Assembly (NCBI GenBank): GCA_034231615.1
Contig: CM067304.1
Coordinates: 18,652,444 to 18,716,443 of the forward strand
From: Meghimatium bilineatum
Taxonomy: Eukaryota; Mollusca; Gastropoda; Stylommatophora; Philomycidae
DNA: 64,000 nucleotides
Direction: 5' to 3'
Shown: positions 1 through 63,494 of the stretch, piece by piece
Numbering within the stretch: position 1 is the first letter of the stretch
Layout of the letters: each line of letters starts with the position of its first letter
Notes under the pieces: model-generated
Seen by the model: the letters and a program-made list of their open reading frames with translations, nothing else
What the model was told of the DNA's origin: nothing
Databases searched by the model: none
Position numbers and translations under genes: made by a program

Positions 1-385
1 ATGTTAGGGAAGTATCTGTCATCTGTTAGGGAAGTATCTGTCATCTGTTAGGGAAGTATCTGTCATCTGTTAGGGAAGTATCTGTCATCTGTTAGGGAAG
101 TATCTGCCATCTGTTAGGGAACTGTCATCTGTTAGGGAACTATCTATCATCTGTTAGGGAACTGTCATCTGTTAGGGAACTGTCATCTGTTAGGGAAGTA
201 TCTGTCATCTGTTAGAGAAGTATCTGTCATCTGTTAGGGAACTATCTGTCATCTGTTAGGGAACTATCTGTCATCTGTTAGGGAACTATCTGTAATCTGT
301 TAGGGAACTATCTGTAATCTGTTAGGGAACTGTCATCTGTTAGGGAACTATCTGCCATCTGTTAGGGAACTATCTGTCATGATGG
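1..385. repeat. Minisatellite, ~22-bp and ~17-bp units (gttagggaagtatctgtcatct type)
   Basis: About nineteen head-to-tail copies of a unit with a long and a short form differing by a few internal bases. The array runs into the left edge, so its full length is unknown. It lies in the intron just downstream of PHKG exon 7. Confidence 0.95.
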
Positions 386-432
386 GGCAGACAAACATGT
401 GGCAATTATTCACAGACACTGAGCAGACTTAC

Positions 433-52383
<51,951 letters not shown>

Positions 52384-52985
52384 TTCTGCACACAGATTTG
52401 TTGTCACTTCCCAAAGCAAAACCGCCTTTATATTTCTCTACTGAAGTTTGCAAGAACAAATGAACAACAAAAGTGATCCTCGAATTCAAAAGTTTTGTCT
52501 GATCATGAAATGAAAATATTTCATGATTATGTCACACAGTTTATTTTCTGTTAATAAATATAAATGCATGCAGGGACTTATAATCAAACATGACATGAGG
52601 AAATAATAGGATTACCTATGAGAATGGCTGGTAAATATGTACAGTGAGCTATGGGAACATTCAGCAAGCATACGCTATTGTGAAAAAAAATGGAAAACTG
52701 GTACAGAATCTGTGTCTACGATATGAATGTTAGTTCTGTACTTAAGAGGCTTTTGAGATCTGAATATCAGATCTGTAATCAGCAGAATTCAAGATCTGAC
52801 ATTTATATCCTGATATTTTTTTGGAGGCTGGATCTGAAATTGAAAAACAAGAAAAATACAAGTCAACAATTGTGTATGCATAATCGCAACCATTAAAAAA
52901 GCACCAGTATATTTTTACATGAGCCGCTGCTTGTGTTGAATTAAAAGTAACGGAAATTATTTTTTCACATTTATAAACCATTTGC
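52384..52985. promoter_or_regulatory. Sequence upstream of exon 1a: 5' UTR and possibly promoter
   Basis: By position this must hold the start of the short PHKG transcript or an upstream intron. A possible splice acceptor (tgtgtgcag) sits just before the ATG. I cannot point to a TATA box, initiator or CpG island, so the call rests only on location. Confidence 0.3.
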
Positions 52986-52987
52986 TG

Positions 52988-53268
52988 ATTCTTCTACTTC
53001 TTCTTCTTCTTCTGCGTTCGTTCTCAAACTCCTGCAGATTAGCAGAATGTAAACGGAGAACGGAATGCGTTGTCATGGTTTACAGCATTGCTGCGATATC
53101 TGCACTTTCGGCCTGACACATCCGACTTCAGCATGGCTTTGGGTCACTGACCATATATGGGATGGGACAGCCAACTCCATCCCATAACCTCCTCAGTCGC
53201 CTCTTATGACATGCATGGAAGGTAAACAGTGTTGCTATTCTTTGCTCCCCTTTTCGGGCTCAAATCTG
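52988..53268 (-). mobile_element. SINE A, near-consensus copy
   Basis: Tail-first (cttcttcttcttcttctgcgttcgttctc ... ctttgctccccttttcgggc). One of the cleanest copies, with only a few small deletions. Confidence 0.88.
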
Positions 53269-53479
53269 CAGTATTTAAAAAAAATAAAACTGGAGCTCAT
53301 CTAGTTCCTTTATGTGCATGATGCGCAATACTGGGTTCTCTGGATGTTGCACCACAAAGGAAAACATTTTACCAATGAAATGCTGTGGGGTTTCCACAAA
53401 AAGAAAGCCTCATTATATTATTACATCCAATAAGATTTTACTGTTGCATGATTGTTAATCTGATATAAAGTAGAGATGT

Positions 53480-53790
53480 GTGCAGGTGTTCAGGAGCCAT
53501 TGCTTTCAATAGTGAAACAACGAAAACTAGCATGGTTCGGACATGTATGCAGGCACGATTCCTGTCAAAAACAAAACTGCAGGGAACTGTCGAGGGTGGA
53601 AGAAGCAGAGGAGGGAAAATAAAGGCATGGACAGACAACATCAAGGAATGGACAGGGCAAGATATGCCCACACTTATCCGCATCGCTGAGGATAGAATTC
53701 GCTGGAGGACTCTATGTGCTGAGGCATCCAATGTGGTACCCCTACGGCCCTGAAGGGTTATGGGTTTATTGATTGATTGATTGAATCTGA
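53480..53790 (+). mobile_element. LINE 3' end with (TTGA)n tail
   Basis: The plus-strand frame reads LQGTVEGGRSRGGKIKAWTD, NIKEWTGQDMPTLIRIAED and RIRWRTLCAEASNVVPLRP, ending in ttattgattgattgattga. This is the C-terminus of a LINE distinct from the GAA- and TGA-tailed kinds. Confidence 0.87.
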
Positions 53791-53844
53791 TACACCAATA
53801 GTGAAATCTTCTGACCTTTCGCATGTCATTTACTGAGAAATTCT

Positions 53845-53995
53845 AAGTCCCTTCTGCGCTTAATATGGTGCATAGAGCAGAAACCACAGCTCTCCTGTTG
53901 GAGATATGTGATGCTACTTTATGTAATTCTTGAATGTTAAGACCTATAGACATACACTTTGATGGTTGTTCTGCGAAGAACGTAATCTGAGAGTT
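53845..53995 (-). mobile_element. LINE 3' end fragment
   Basis: The minus strand reads NIQELHKVASHISNRRAVVSALC, matching the end of 48749-49219 and of 21810-21975. Confidence 0.7.
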
Positions 53996-54264
53996 TACCT
54001 TTGCATAATGGTTGGTCTGAGAGATCAATCATGAGACCTTCAGTATGCGGGGCCTATTGATATTAACAAACAAGCAAGCACAAAGTAATCTAGGAATTAT
54101 TCCTAACATGAGAGTGGAAGACTTATATAACATATTTTATATAGATTTGTAACAGAAGAAGAAGAGCAGACTGAAAGAGATGTATATAATGTATATCTAC
54201 AAAAATGATATAAATTGGTATGACAAGGGGTAAGGGAAGAAGATGTTTCTCTCTAGAAAGATCA

Positions 54265-54600
54265 AATCATCACCAAGTGACATATTCTTTCCAGAACGTA
54301 GTCTTTCCTATGGATCTCTTGAATTCTCCGCGGTCTTTAGCAAGTTGCCCTACATCTTCCAGTGACATGCGCAGGCATTCTTAAATGTCTTTTGTCCATT
54401 GGCGTCTTGGTCAGCCTTTGCCCCTGTTGCCTTCTATCATCCTCTCCAGTAACACTCTCTCCATGCCGTCATGTCTCTTAATATGACCGAAAAAGCTAGC
54501 TTTTTCTTTAATATTGTGTTCAGAAGCCAGCCTCGCTAATTCCAATACGAATTATTCACCACATCCATAGAAAATTTCTTAAGTTTTCTGTTGCTTTAAT
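54265..54600 (-). mobile_element. LINE C-terminal fragment, relative of 47775-48045
   Basis: Shares cgtattccttccagaacgt.gtc and gtccatcg.cgtcttggtc.gcc with 47785-47935 at the DNA level. Diverged and frameshifted. Confidence 0.7.
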
Positions 54601-54616
54601 CACATAATCAATATTT

Positions 54617-54785
54617 CTTCTACTTCTGTGTTCATTCTCAAACTCCTCTAAATTAGCAGGATGTAGTCCAGAGAACAGAATGTGCTTGGTTTACAGCTTT
54701 CCTGGGATATCTGCATCTTTTTGCCTGATATATCTGACTACAGTATGGTCTCTGGATCACTTTGACCCTCTATAAAAGGATCCTA
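54617..54785 (-). mobile_element. SINE A, partial
   Basis: Tail-first SINE A (cttctgtgttcattctcaaactcct ... ggatcactttgaccctctat). Confidence 0.75.
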
Positions 54786-54799
54786 TCACCTTTGAAGGA

Positions 54800-57200
54800 G
54801 CTCAAATAAATTGTGAAGAAAACCCAACATACGGTACCTAGGTGTTCAGCTGGACAGGAGGCTAACCTTCAACATACCTAGGTGTTCAGCTGGACAGGAG
54901 GCTAACCTTCAACATACCTAGATGTTCAGCTGGACAGGAGGCTAACCTTCACTGGACAGGAGGCTAACCTTCAACATACCTAGGTGTTCAGCTGGACAGG
55001 AGGCTAACCTTCAACATACCTAGGTGTTCAGCTGGACAGGAGGCTAACCTTCAACATACCTAGGTGTTCAGCTGGACAGGAGGCTAACCTTCAACATACC
55101 TAGGTGTTCAGCTGGACAGGAGGCTAACCTTCAACATACCTAGGTGTTCAGCTGGACAGGAGGCTAACCTTCACTGGACAGGAGGCTAACCTTCAACATA
55201 CCTAGGTGTTCAGCTGGACAGGAGGCTAACCTTCACTGGATAGGAGGCTAACCTTCACTGGACAGGAGGCTAACCTTCAACATACCTAGGTGTTCAGCTG
55301 GACAGGAGGCTAACCTTCACTGGACAGGAGGCTAACCTTCACTGGACAGGAGGCTAACCTTCAACATACCTAGGTGTTCAGCTGGACAGGAGGCTAACCT
55401 TCACTGGACAGGAGGCTAACCTTCAACATACCTAGGTGTTCAGCTGGACAGGAGGCTAACCTTCACTGGACAGGAGGCTAACCTTCAACATACCTAGGTG
55501 TTCAGCTGGACAGGAGGCTAACCTTCACTGGACAGGAGGCTAACCTTCACTGGACAGGAGGCTAACCTTCAACATACCTAGGTGTTCAGCTGGACAGGAG
55601 GCTAACCTTCAACATACCTAGGTGTTCAGCTGGACAGGAGGCTAACCTTCACTGGACAGGAGGCTAACCTTCAACATACCTAGATGTTCAGCTGGACAGG
55701 AGGCTAACCTTCAACATACCTAGGTGTTCAGCTGGACAGGAGGCTAACCTTCAACATACCTAGGTGTTCAGCTGGACAGGAGGCTAACCTTCAACATACC
55801 TAGATGTTCAGCTGGACAGGAGGCTAACCTTCACTGGGCAGGAGGCTAACCTTCACTGGGCAGGAGGCTAACCTTCACTGGACAGGAGGCTAACCTTCAC
55901 TGGGCAGGAGGCTAACCTTCACTGGACAGGAGGCTAACCTTCAACATACCTAGGTGTTCAGCTGGACAGGAGGCTAACCTTCACTGGGCAGGAGGCTAAC
56001 ATTGAACAACTTTATTAACAATATCACAGAAAAAGCATCTAATAGGCTGAACTGGCTAAAGCGGCGTGTAAGTACATCCTGGGGAGCAGACAAGACAACA
56101 CTTAGACATGCATACATACGATACATCAGATCCATATTAGACTATAATCTCCCCTGGCAGGCCACATCATCAAAAAAGCTCTTGCACAGAGTAAAAAGCC
56201 AGAACCTCTGCTTCATTTGTGGTGGCATGAGATCAACACCAACAGCTGTCTGTGAAATTAATGCAAACTCAGATGCCACTAGACATTAGAAGAGATAAGG
56301 CAACTATAGAAGCTGTGGAAAGATACAAGTGACTCCAAAAAAACATCTTAACAAAGAAGTAGTCAACAAATGGTCATGCAAAACAAGAATAAAACAGAAA
56401 TCCCCAGTACAGCTAGCAGAAGAAACATCACCTTCATGAAGATAGAGAGGAATTTGAAAGATCATCAAATACCACCACCCCCTTTCCCTCACCCCACAAA
56501 TGCATCCCTCATACTGCCCAAAATAAACAATACACTGATTGACAAGTCAGTAACCAAGGCAACAAACTAAAACACCATCAAGTCCATTGCACTAGAGACT
56601 GTTTACTACTACCCCAAGGACTTGATCCAAGCATACACAGACGGGTCAGCCTTAAAAGCCACAACCAATGCAGGCTATGGCTCTCTCATAATCCTCCCCG
56701 ACAAAACATCAATAGAGTTATTATGCTCCTTGTGGAGAGTTCTGCAGCAACTATGATGCAGAGATGAAAGCAATATCAGCAACTATGATGCAGAGATGAA
56801 AGCAATATCAGCAACTATGAAGCAGAGATTAAAGCAATATCAGCAACACTCTCATACATCACCACCAAATACAAAAAATGATGCAACATGTCAAAAAACC
56901 TAGTAATATTCACAACCTGTTTGCTCTACAAGCTCTTGAAAACTGGAATCCAACAGCAGAGAAAACTATAAGCAACATACTTCAAGCTACAAAGATACTT
57001 ACGTCCTATGACATCAATACTACACTACATTGGATACCAGGCCACACAGGTATCAGCAGGAATGAAAGTGCTGATAAACTGGCATGTATGCGCCAACCTG
57101 GAATTCCCACCAACCTTAGAACAGCTCAACACATTATCCGCAACAACTGTAAACAATAATGGATGGACCACTGGCTCAAAGGGAAGATTGATTAAACAGA
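54800..57200 (+). mobile_element. LINE with RT thumb, expanded array and RNase H
   Basis: Plus strand. RT text KYLGVQLDRRLTFN starts near 54838. After the array it continues LNNFINNITEKASNRLNWLK, TLRHAYIRYIRSILDYNLPW and KLLHRVKSQNLCF. RNase H follows with LIQAYTDGSALKATTNAGYG (about 56620) and LHWIPGHTGISRNESADKLA (57025-57090). A small triplication (gcaactatgatgcagagatg) lies at 56745-56830. Stops and shifts show that it is dead. Confidence 0.87.
54836..56002. repeat. 1.2-kb minisatellite built from LINE RT codons (40-bp and 23-bp units)
   Basis: A long unit, ctaggtgttcagctggacag then gaggctaaccttcaacatac, alternates with a short unit, ctggacaggaggctaaccttca, in irregular order for about 35 units. 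The long unit is the coding sequence for YLGVQLDRRLTFN, a conserved RT segment. Confidence 0.95.
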
Positions 57201-57782
57201 AGAAGAACATGTGGCAGTGGTCACTAAACAATTACAAAGAGTTATTGATGCCCTAGCTGTGTGGGTAGATGGATGGTGTGTCAGTATTGACACAGATGGG
57301 TGCAGCGCTGCACTCTTTGCCCTCTCGCCAATGCAAAGGACTGGTGTTGTCGAGATAGATGGAGAGACAGACGGCCAACGTGCCGTGGAGTTGCTTTTGA
57401 TGATGGGTTGACATGGAGGTGACACATGGACAGGGTGACAACAAGGGCCAGGGGGAAGCTGGCTGTCCTGAGAAGGTAGGACCCCATGGGGATCCGGTGG
57501 AAATGTGCTACATTGGGGTTCACATGTGGGGCATAAGACTGCATCTGGAATATGATCAGCTGCATGGTGCCCTGCATCAAACACCACATTACAGGCTATA
57601 GATGGCGTACAAGTCCAGGAACTTGGGATGATGATGGTAGTGGTGAAATCGGCGCCCATGGTGAAGATGCAGAAAATGGGTAGAATGCAGAGACACAAGT
57701 GTGCCAATACAGGCAGAGAAGTTTCAGTGTATGCCAGGTTATCCAATGAAGGAATGATTCCAAAATCTAGCAATGGGGTCAA
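57192..57782 (-). CDS. Unrecognised 196-codon open frame (doubtful)
   Basis: The frame runs from an ATG at 57782 to a stop at 57192 on the minus strand. Its product is rich in Pro, Cys, His, Ser and Thr with a hydrophobic stretch near residues 20-55 (LCLCILPIFCIFTMG). The region is more GC-rich than its surroundings. It lies between two GAA-rich sites (57199 and 57787), so it may be a retroposed segment. No domain or relative is recognised, and shorter open frames cover the other strand, so chance is a real possibility. Confidence 0.2.
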   Translation of the reverse strand: MTPLLDFGIIPSLDNLAYTETSLPVLAHLCLCILPIFCIFTMGADFTTTIIIPSSWTCTPSIACNVVFDAGHHAADHIPDAVLCPTCEPQCSTFPPDPHGVLPSQDSQLPPGPCCHPVHVSPPCQPIIKSNSTARWPSVSPSISTTPVLCIGERAKSAALHPSVSILTHHPSTHTARASITLCNCLVTTATCSSSV

Positions 57783-57839
57783 TGAAAAGAAGAAGAAGTT
57801 TTATCCACCAAGTTAAATGACTCCAAAGACAACTTACAG

Positions 57840-58520
57840 ACCTACCTGAAGTTGACAGCCCCTTAAGGTCTGTACCAGAACAAACCCTTTGGAGTGAGAG
57901 GTATGGAATACCAATATACATTCAAACCCACGTGAAAGCAATACTAAGTGAGGACGAACAGAACAATGTGCAACGAAGGACAGTCACCCTCAGTTTCCTG
58001 GATGAGGAATATCTATGGGACATGTGGGTCAGGTGGCTGTGCAGTGGATGCCCACTTGCTGTGGAGTGCCAGGAAGTGAAAGGACAGACTGGCTGGGTGG
58101 GGAGAGTGCTTCAGGGGTCAACCAGATATGCCAATCGCCTGCTGTCGAAGGAAGCTGATGATCAAGTAAATAAGAAAGTCACAAACATCAGTACAAGATG
58201 ACTATCACATTATGAACAGATCAGAACAAGTTGTCCTACGCCTCAGAATGGAGCACAGTCGATTCTGCAGCCACATTTGTACACAAAGTTCAAGATTGGC
58301 AACACAGCCATGTCTACATATGGACAGGCAGCATCAAGTGCCAGACATATACTTCGGGAGTGTTCTGAGTGTGAAATACAGAGGCAGACATATTGGCCAG
58401 AGATAACAACACTGGAATCAAAGCTCTATGGACCACTGTGTGAACTACAAAAGACAGTGAGTTTTATTCAGGAGACAGAATTACAGACATAGACATGTTT
58501 CAAATGAACAAAAAAGTAGA
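57840..58520 (+). mobile_element. LINE C-terminus, relative of the nested copy at 10870
   Basis: Plus-strand text with shifts: LSYHIMNRSEQVVLRLRMEHSRF, then FKIGNTAM, ARHILRECSECEIQRQTYWPE and KTVSFIQETELQT. The end is aaatgaacaaaaaagtagaa, a decayed GAA-type tail. The 57840-58130 part is probably upstream sequence of the same element. Confidence 0.8.
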
Positions 58521-59630
58521 ACAACAGAAGGAAAAAAGCACCACCAAAGTAAATTCCTTGAAGTATAGATGGGGCATGAGTTGGGTAGTCCAGCCAATAG
58601 AGGCTGGAAACTAAGATTGATCAGGCCTACATCAAGTGGGCCCAAGCAAGCACAATTGCTGAAGTCGGAGATACCAGGCCAAGAGCACCAGCAACCATGG
58701 AATCACACAACATGATTAGATAACATATCTTCACAACAACAAAGAATCTGAATAAAAAGGCTAAATGAAACGGTTGAAAAGATGTAGAGGACTGACTTCA
58801 TTATACTCTGGTTACTCCATATTGTATTCACCAATCTCAAAGGAAGCTACAAGTCGCCTGCTGAGAATACCATTTACATCACAGAACTTAGTAACTTCAA
58901 GTGATAATCCAGGGAATCTAAAAAAGAATTACCGGTAACTTTATCAACAAGAGGTGTTCAAACCCATGTCTCCTTGAGCACAACATGATCGGCTTAACCA
59001 TAATGCCAGAGAAATGCTTCAATGTTATTTTCTGTATTGCACAAAAAAGTTATTGATAAATCTACTTACAAGTGAAGTTAATCCTCTTTCCATATTCTAA
59101 GTTTGAATAAGCATGTAAGCTGTAGGATTAATCCTAGAATCCTGATCTCACAGAACAAACATTGGAAGAGAATAACAATCAAAATACATGAAGATGCCAA
59201 AGAATTACCAAAAACCTCTTTCAAGAACTACACCAAATTATAACAAGTTACCACATGACAAAACCATAAGAGAAATAATAAAAACTAAAAGAAAACACTT
59301 TGGCAGGAATTAATATGACCCAGTAAAATACACCTCACAAAATACAAACAGGTATTCATAACCAGCTTGTCTAACATGCAAGTATACTTCGGGTCTACAA
59401 AATTTGAGCCTGGTAAATTTATAAAAGACACTTGTAACCTGTGTACACTAGTCTGTCATTTCAAAATATGTTATTTAGAGGTCAGAATCTGTAGTCATGT
59501 CACCACTATCATGTGCCATATCTAGTGAGATTGATAACAAACTTCACACAAAATTATTAATAATTTTTGGAGTTTGACTGCGAATAATCAGCTCAAGGAC
59601 AGAAGATTCATGTGATGCAAAGGAGGTTGG
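58521..59630. other. Upstream sequence with a tRNA-like relic
   Basis: At about 59010-58950 the minus strand reads ttatggttaagccgatcat and catgggtttgaacacc, a degenerate A and B box pair. Nothing else was recognised. Confidence 0.4.
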
Positions 59631-59631
59631 A

Positions 59632-60060
59632 TTATGATGATGAAATAATCCTGTAAACTATGAGCAGATAATTCTTGATACATCATAGCTTTTTGGAAAA
59701 AAAAGTACTGGTTCTTCACAGTAGAGTAACCGAGGTGACACCCAGACTCGCAATAGGTTGTCTTAAAGGTAATGGTTACATTTGGGGAGGTTTATGGATG
59801 CATATCTAGTCCCCGATGGGAGGCATTCCAGTGCGGCAATACCCCAGAATCACCACGTCCTGCCAGGAGCACAGCACACATGTCTAGGTCAACATGCTCA
59901 TCATTCTTCTGTTATATCTTTTGACCCATCTGCAGCGATTAAAACAGAATCCAGCATTCCAACCTCATCTGCAGCGATAAAACAGAATCCAGCATTCCAA
60001 CCCCATCTTTAGCGATAAAACAGAATCCAGCATTCCGTCACCTTGTAGTCTGCCACAAAA
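59632..60060. repeat. Dispersed repeat family D with an internal triplication
   Basis: Matches 39895-40215 (ggattatgatgatgaaata, gtttatggatg.atat.tagtc, agcacacatgtctgg). The end of this copy has been tandemly tripled (gcgataaaacagaatccagcattcc, ~37 bp, 59930-60030). Confidence 0.75.
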
Positions 60061-60084
60061 AAAAAACAATGTAGCAATGTCTGC

Positions 60085-60225
60085 ATCTCTTTGTCATCCA
60101 TGGAGATTATTTATCTCTTTGTCATCCATGGAGATTATTCATCTCTTTGTCATCCATGGAGATTATTCATCTCTTTGTCATCCATGGAGATTATTCATCT
60201 CTTTGTCATCCATGGAGATTATTTG
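60085..60225. repeat. Minisatellite, 28-bp unit, five copies
   Basis: The unit reads ctctttgtcatccatgga then gattattcat, nearly perfect. Confidence 0.95.
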
Positions 60226-60413
60226 ATAGAAGACAAAATTATGAAAATGAAACAAGACATGTAGTGACAATGATGATTTTTTTTTTCACAGGTGACAGAT
60301 TACCAACCAATCCTCCAACTTTCCTTAGTTGTCTCTTATGACATGCCTGGAAAGAAGACAGTGACCCTATTCTTTGTACACTGAACTATAAGTTCAGACC
60401 CCTGTTGCCACAC

Positions 60414-61032
60414 TGGTTGGTTGGTTGCTGATCAAACGGTCCATGGGCTCATGCTCTTTGACCCAATGCCATTAAAATGGCATTATATTGCTGGGAAATC
60501 TGTGGATTTTTGGCCCACCCTGGGCCAAAGCATAACTATCACACCACTAGGAAGGTAGGTTTCAACCTATGCATTGCCCCGAGCCACTGCAGCCAAGATA
60601 TGATTCACTGTGCTCATTCCCCGCCACCAATTTACAACTGGTTATGCCAAACTTCTCTATTGCTCCAGGCATGTAACCAAATGTTCAAATCAAAAGGATT
60701 GTCACATTCTCAGTCACTGTGCCTCTATGATGGGCCTCAGCCATAGGAAAAAAATGCTGTCAGTTTCCTTCTCCCCAGTGCTGTGCAGTACCTTTCTGGC
60801 TAACCTCCCAACCACAGATGGTGCATACATTTATACAAATAACACAGCATAAAACACATTGCAACAACAAAATAAAAGCAGGAGAAGTATAATTGTATAG
60901 ATGACGTGCCATGAAGTTTCTATAAGATAACCTCAATATAAAGGCATGTCATCTACTAAGGTTTTCTGTTGCATGGGTGGATTGTCTAATGAGCCATTAG
61001 TGAGACCCACAGATGCAACCGCATGCGTTGCC
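60414..61032. repeat. Dispersed repeat family E, inverted long copy
   Basis: The inverse of 42895-43515 over about 620 bases. Landmarks are catgggctcatgctctttg, gctgggaaatctgtgg, gattgtcacattctcagtc and gatgacgtgccatgaag. Confidence 0.85.
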
Positions 61033-61134
61033 ACACGGGTGAAGGAGGTTGGAATCAGCAATAGATGTCACCCACTCATAAATGCTTATCATTGTGGATC
61101 TTGTAAAACTTGGACTGTTAATCAATTACAGTAA

Positions 61135-61505
61135 CCACATTTGTAAGTGTTGCTACATTTGTAAGTGTTGCTACATTTGTAAGTGTTGCCACAATTGTAA
61201 GTGTTGCCACATTTGTAAGTGTTGCCACATTTGTAAGTGTTGCTACATTTGTAAGTGTTGCCACATTTGTAAGTGTTGCTACATTTGTAAGTGTTGCCAC
61301 ATTTGTAAGTGTTGCTACATTTGTAAGTGTTGCCACATTTGTAAGTGTTGCTACATTTGTAAGTGTTGCTACATTTGTAAGTGTTGCTACATTTGTAAGT
61401 GTTGCTACATTTGTAAGTGTTGCTACATTTGTAAGTGTTGCCACATTTGTAAGTGTTGCTACATTTGTAAGTGTTGCTACATTTGTAAGTGTTGCTATAT
61501 TTGTA
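61135..61505. repeat. Minisatellite, 18-bp unit (tgtaagtgttgctacatt)
   Basis: Twenty-one copies with a t/c variant (gctac or gccac) scattered along the array. The unit length is a multiple of three, so both strands stay open (ICKCCY on one, NVATLT on the other). This is not evidence of a gene. Confidence 0.97.
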
Positions 61506-61507
61506 TC

Positions 61508-61760
61508 ATGGGACTGAAAGGGAAGCACAGAACAAAAACACTGTGATATATCATGCATATCATAAGATGTGACTAAGGGAGCATGGGGTTAGATGCCATC
61601 CCTTAGGTCAAATGCAATCAAAAATCATGCTGCAGTTAGATGCACCTGGCCAGAATGTCCAGATATAGTAGCCAAATTATCAACCGTAACACTACAAATT
61701 CAATTCTCTGGAATACATCATACAAACTGGCAGGAGTTTGAGAATGAACAAGAAGAAGGA
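61508..61760 (+). mobile_element. SINE A copy, diverged
   Basis: Head-to-tail SINE A (ctgaaagggaagcacagaac ... caggagtttgagaatgaacaagaagaag). Confidence 0.72.
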
Positions 61761-61827
61761 CAATATCTGTGTATTCTGAAATATTGGTATCACTCTCATA
61801 ACCAAACATGAATAAAGAATGTGACAC

Positions 61828-62020
61828 TTTCCACTGCCTCAAGAACACAGCCTCTCAACTGCCTCAAGAATACAGTCTCTCCACTGCCTCAAGAACAGTC
61901 TCTCCACTGCCTCAAGAATAGTCTCTCCACTGCCTCAAGAACACAGCCTCTCCACTGCCTCAAGAACACTACCTCTCCACTTCCTCAAGAATACAGTCTT
62001 TCCACTGCCTCAAGAACACA
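61828..62020. repeat. Minisatellite, 19-24-bp unit (ctctccactgcctcaagaac)
   Basis: Nine copies with an optional acag/acta insert. Confidence 0.95.
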
Positions 62021-62169
62021 ACCCCTATCTATCTATACGCTGTGTCCCTTGTTTGCCTTGCGGCATCAGGGGGTGTAAGAGTTCTCTGGAGATGGCCTTT
62101 TTGTTGTGTGCCTTCTTCATGGATTGAACACAACCCATTTGTATTTATTTGAACATGATAATTGAGTCG

Positions 62170-62265
62170 CTGCTTCTTCTGTGTTCGTTCTCAAACTCCT
62201 GCAGATTAGCAGGACATAGTACAGAGAACAGAATGCACTGTACCATCATCTACAGCTTAGTTGTA
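62170..62265 (-). mobile_element. SINE A 3' fragment
   Basis: Matches ttcttctgtgttcgttctcaaac ... gagaacagaatgcactgt of SINE A. It runs straight into the LINE-derived array. Confidence 0.72.
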
Positions 62266-62815
62266 ATATCTACTTCTCCGCCAAAAGATAAAAATGGAAA
62301 TCAAAAGACAGATAATATCTACTTCTCCGCCAAAAGATAAAAATGGAAATCAAAAGACAGATAATATCTACTTCTCCGCCAAAAGATAAAAATGGAAATC
62401 AAAAGACAGATAATATCTACTTCTCCGCCAAAAGATAAAAATGGAAATCAAAAGACAGATAATATCTACTTCTCCGCCAAAAGATAAAAATGGAAATCAA
62501 AAGACAGATAATATGTACTTCTCCGCCCAAAGATAAAAATGAAAATCAAAAGACAGATAATATCTACTTCTCTGCCCAAAGATAAAAATGGAAATCAAAA
62601 GACAGATAATATCTACTTCTCCGCCGAAAGATAAAAATGGAAATCAAAAGACAGATAATATCTACTTCTCCGCCGAAAGATAAAAATGGAAATCAAAAGA
62701 CAGATAATATCTACTTCTCCGCCCAAAGATAAAAATGAAAATCAAAAGACAGATAATATCTACTTCTCCGCCCAAAGATAAAAATGGAAATCAAAAGACA
62801 GATAATATCTACAAT
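62265..62815. repeat. Minisatellite, 49-bp unit derived from LINE RT codons
   Basis: Eleven copies of ataatatctacttctccgcc, then aaaagataaaaatgg, then aaatcaaaagacag. Small variants (cgccgaa, cgcccaa, tctgccc) are shared by neighbouring copies. Confidence 0.95.
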
Positions 62816-63260
62816 TTTTACATGAACAATCTGATATAAATGTCAAACATGGTCTTTAACAGTCTCGCAGCAAAGGAAAATCGTCACATGTGAAATGAAT
62901 TGTCTAATAAAAGCGGCAATGGTTTACTGAATTAGATAAAATATAACTTAGGAAAAGAGTAGGCATATCATGTACAGAAAAAAATCAAAAGACAGCAAGT
63001 AAAATGGTCCAGTCACCTTATGAGCATGAAGTAAAACCAAATAAGAGCATATAACAAAATAGTATCCGGATATAAAGCCAAAGGTAGACCAAGAAAACAG
63101 TGGATAGAAAAAATTGAGATAACATTGAACAAACATGGACTCAACACAACCAAGATCTTGGAATGAAAACTGAGGCTCCCACTCCTACGCTTAACGGTAA
63201 ATGTGGATAATATCATCCACATCATCCACCTGGGGAAAGACAATAGACAAAAATCTACGT
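62265..63260 (+). mobile_element. LINE RT C-terminus with an internal array
   Basis: After the array (next entry) the plus strand follows the LINE at 27850-28290: RKIVTCEMNCLIKAA, then QQVKWSSHLMSMK, GYKAKGRPRKQWIEKIE. Many stops. The repeated unit itself encodes LLLRQKIKMEIKRQII, matching LLLHPKIEMEVKRQMI at 27805-27852. Confidence 0.82.
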
Positions 63261-63267
63261 TTTTTGG

Positions 63268-63340
63268 CCAGACACATCTGATTTCAGCATAGCTTCTGGA
63301 TCACTTTCAGCCTCTATGGGAAAGGACAGTCATCTCCACA
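63268..63340 (-). mobile_element. SINE A internal fragment
   Basis: ggccagacacatctgatttcagcatagcttctggatcac matches the middle of SINE A. Confidence 0.6.
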
Positions 63341-63494
63341 AAATCTCCTTTGTCAGTGGTAATTTTGAGGTAGGTTCATACTTGACAAAACCATATTCTA
63401 TTTTCTGTTTGTAGACAGTTGAGAAAGGTTTATACCAATATGTCTCTCGTGCGCCTAAATATGATACACATCATGTGAAGAAACTCCACATCAT

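Noticed and set aside
1-385. TTAGGG hexamers suggesting telomeric repeat
   Set aside because: TTAGGG occurs only once per 17-22-bp unit as part of a longer motif; it is not a tandem hexamer array.
61082-61558. Long open frames on both strands (Cys-rich and NVATLT repeats)
   Set aside because: An 18-bp unit without stops stays open on both strands by arithmetic; no gene signals. The same applies to the arrays at 48160-48543, 23755-24279, 15435-15659 and 5896-6099.
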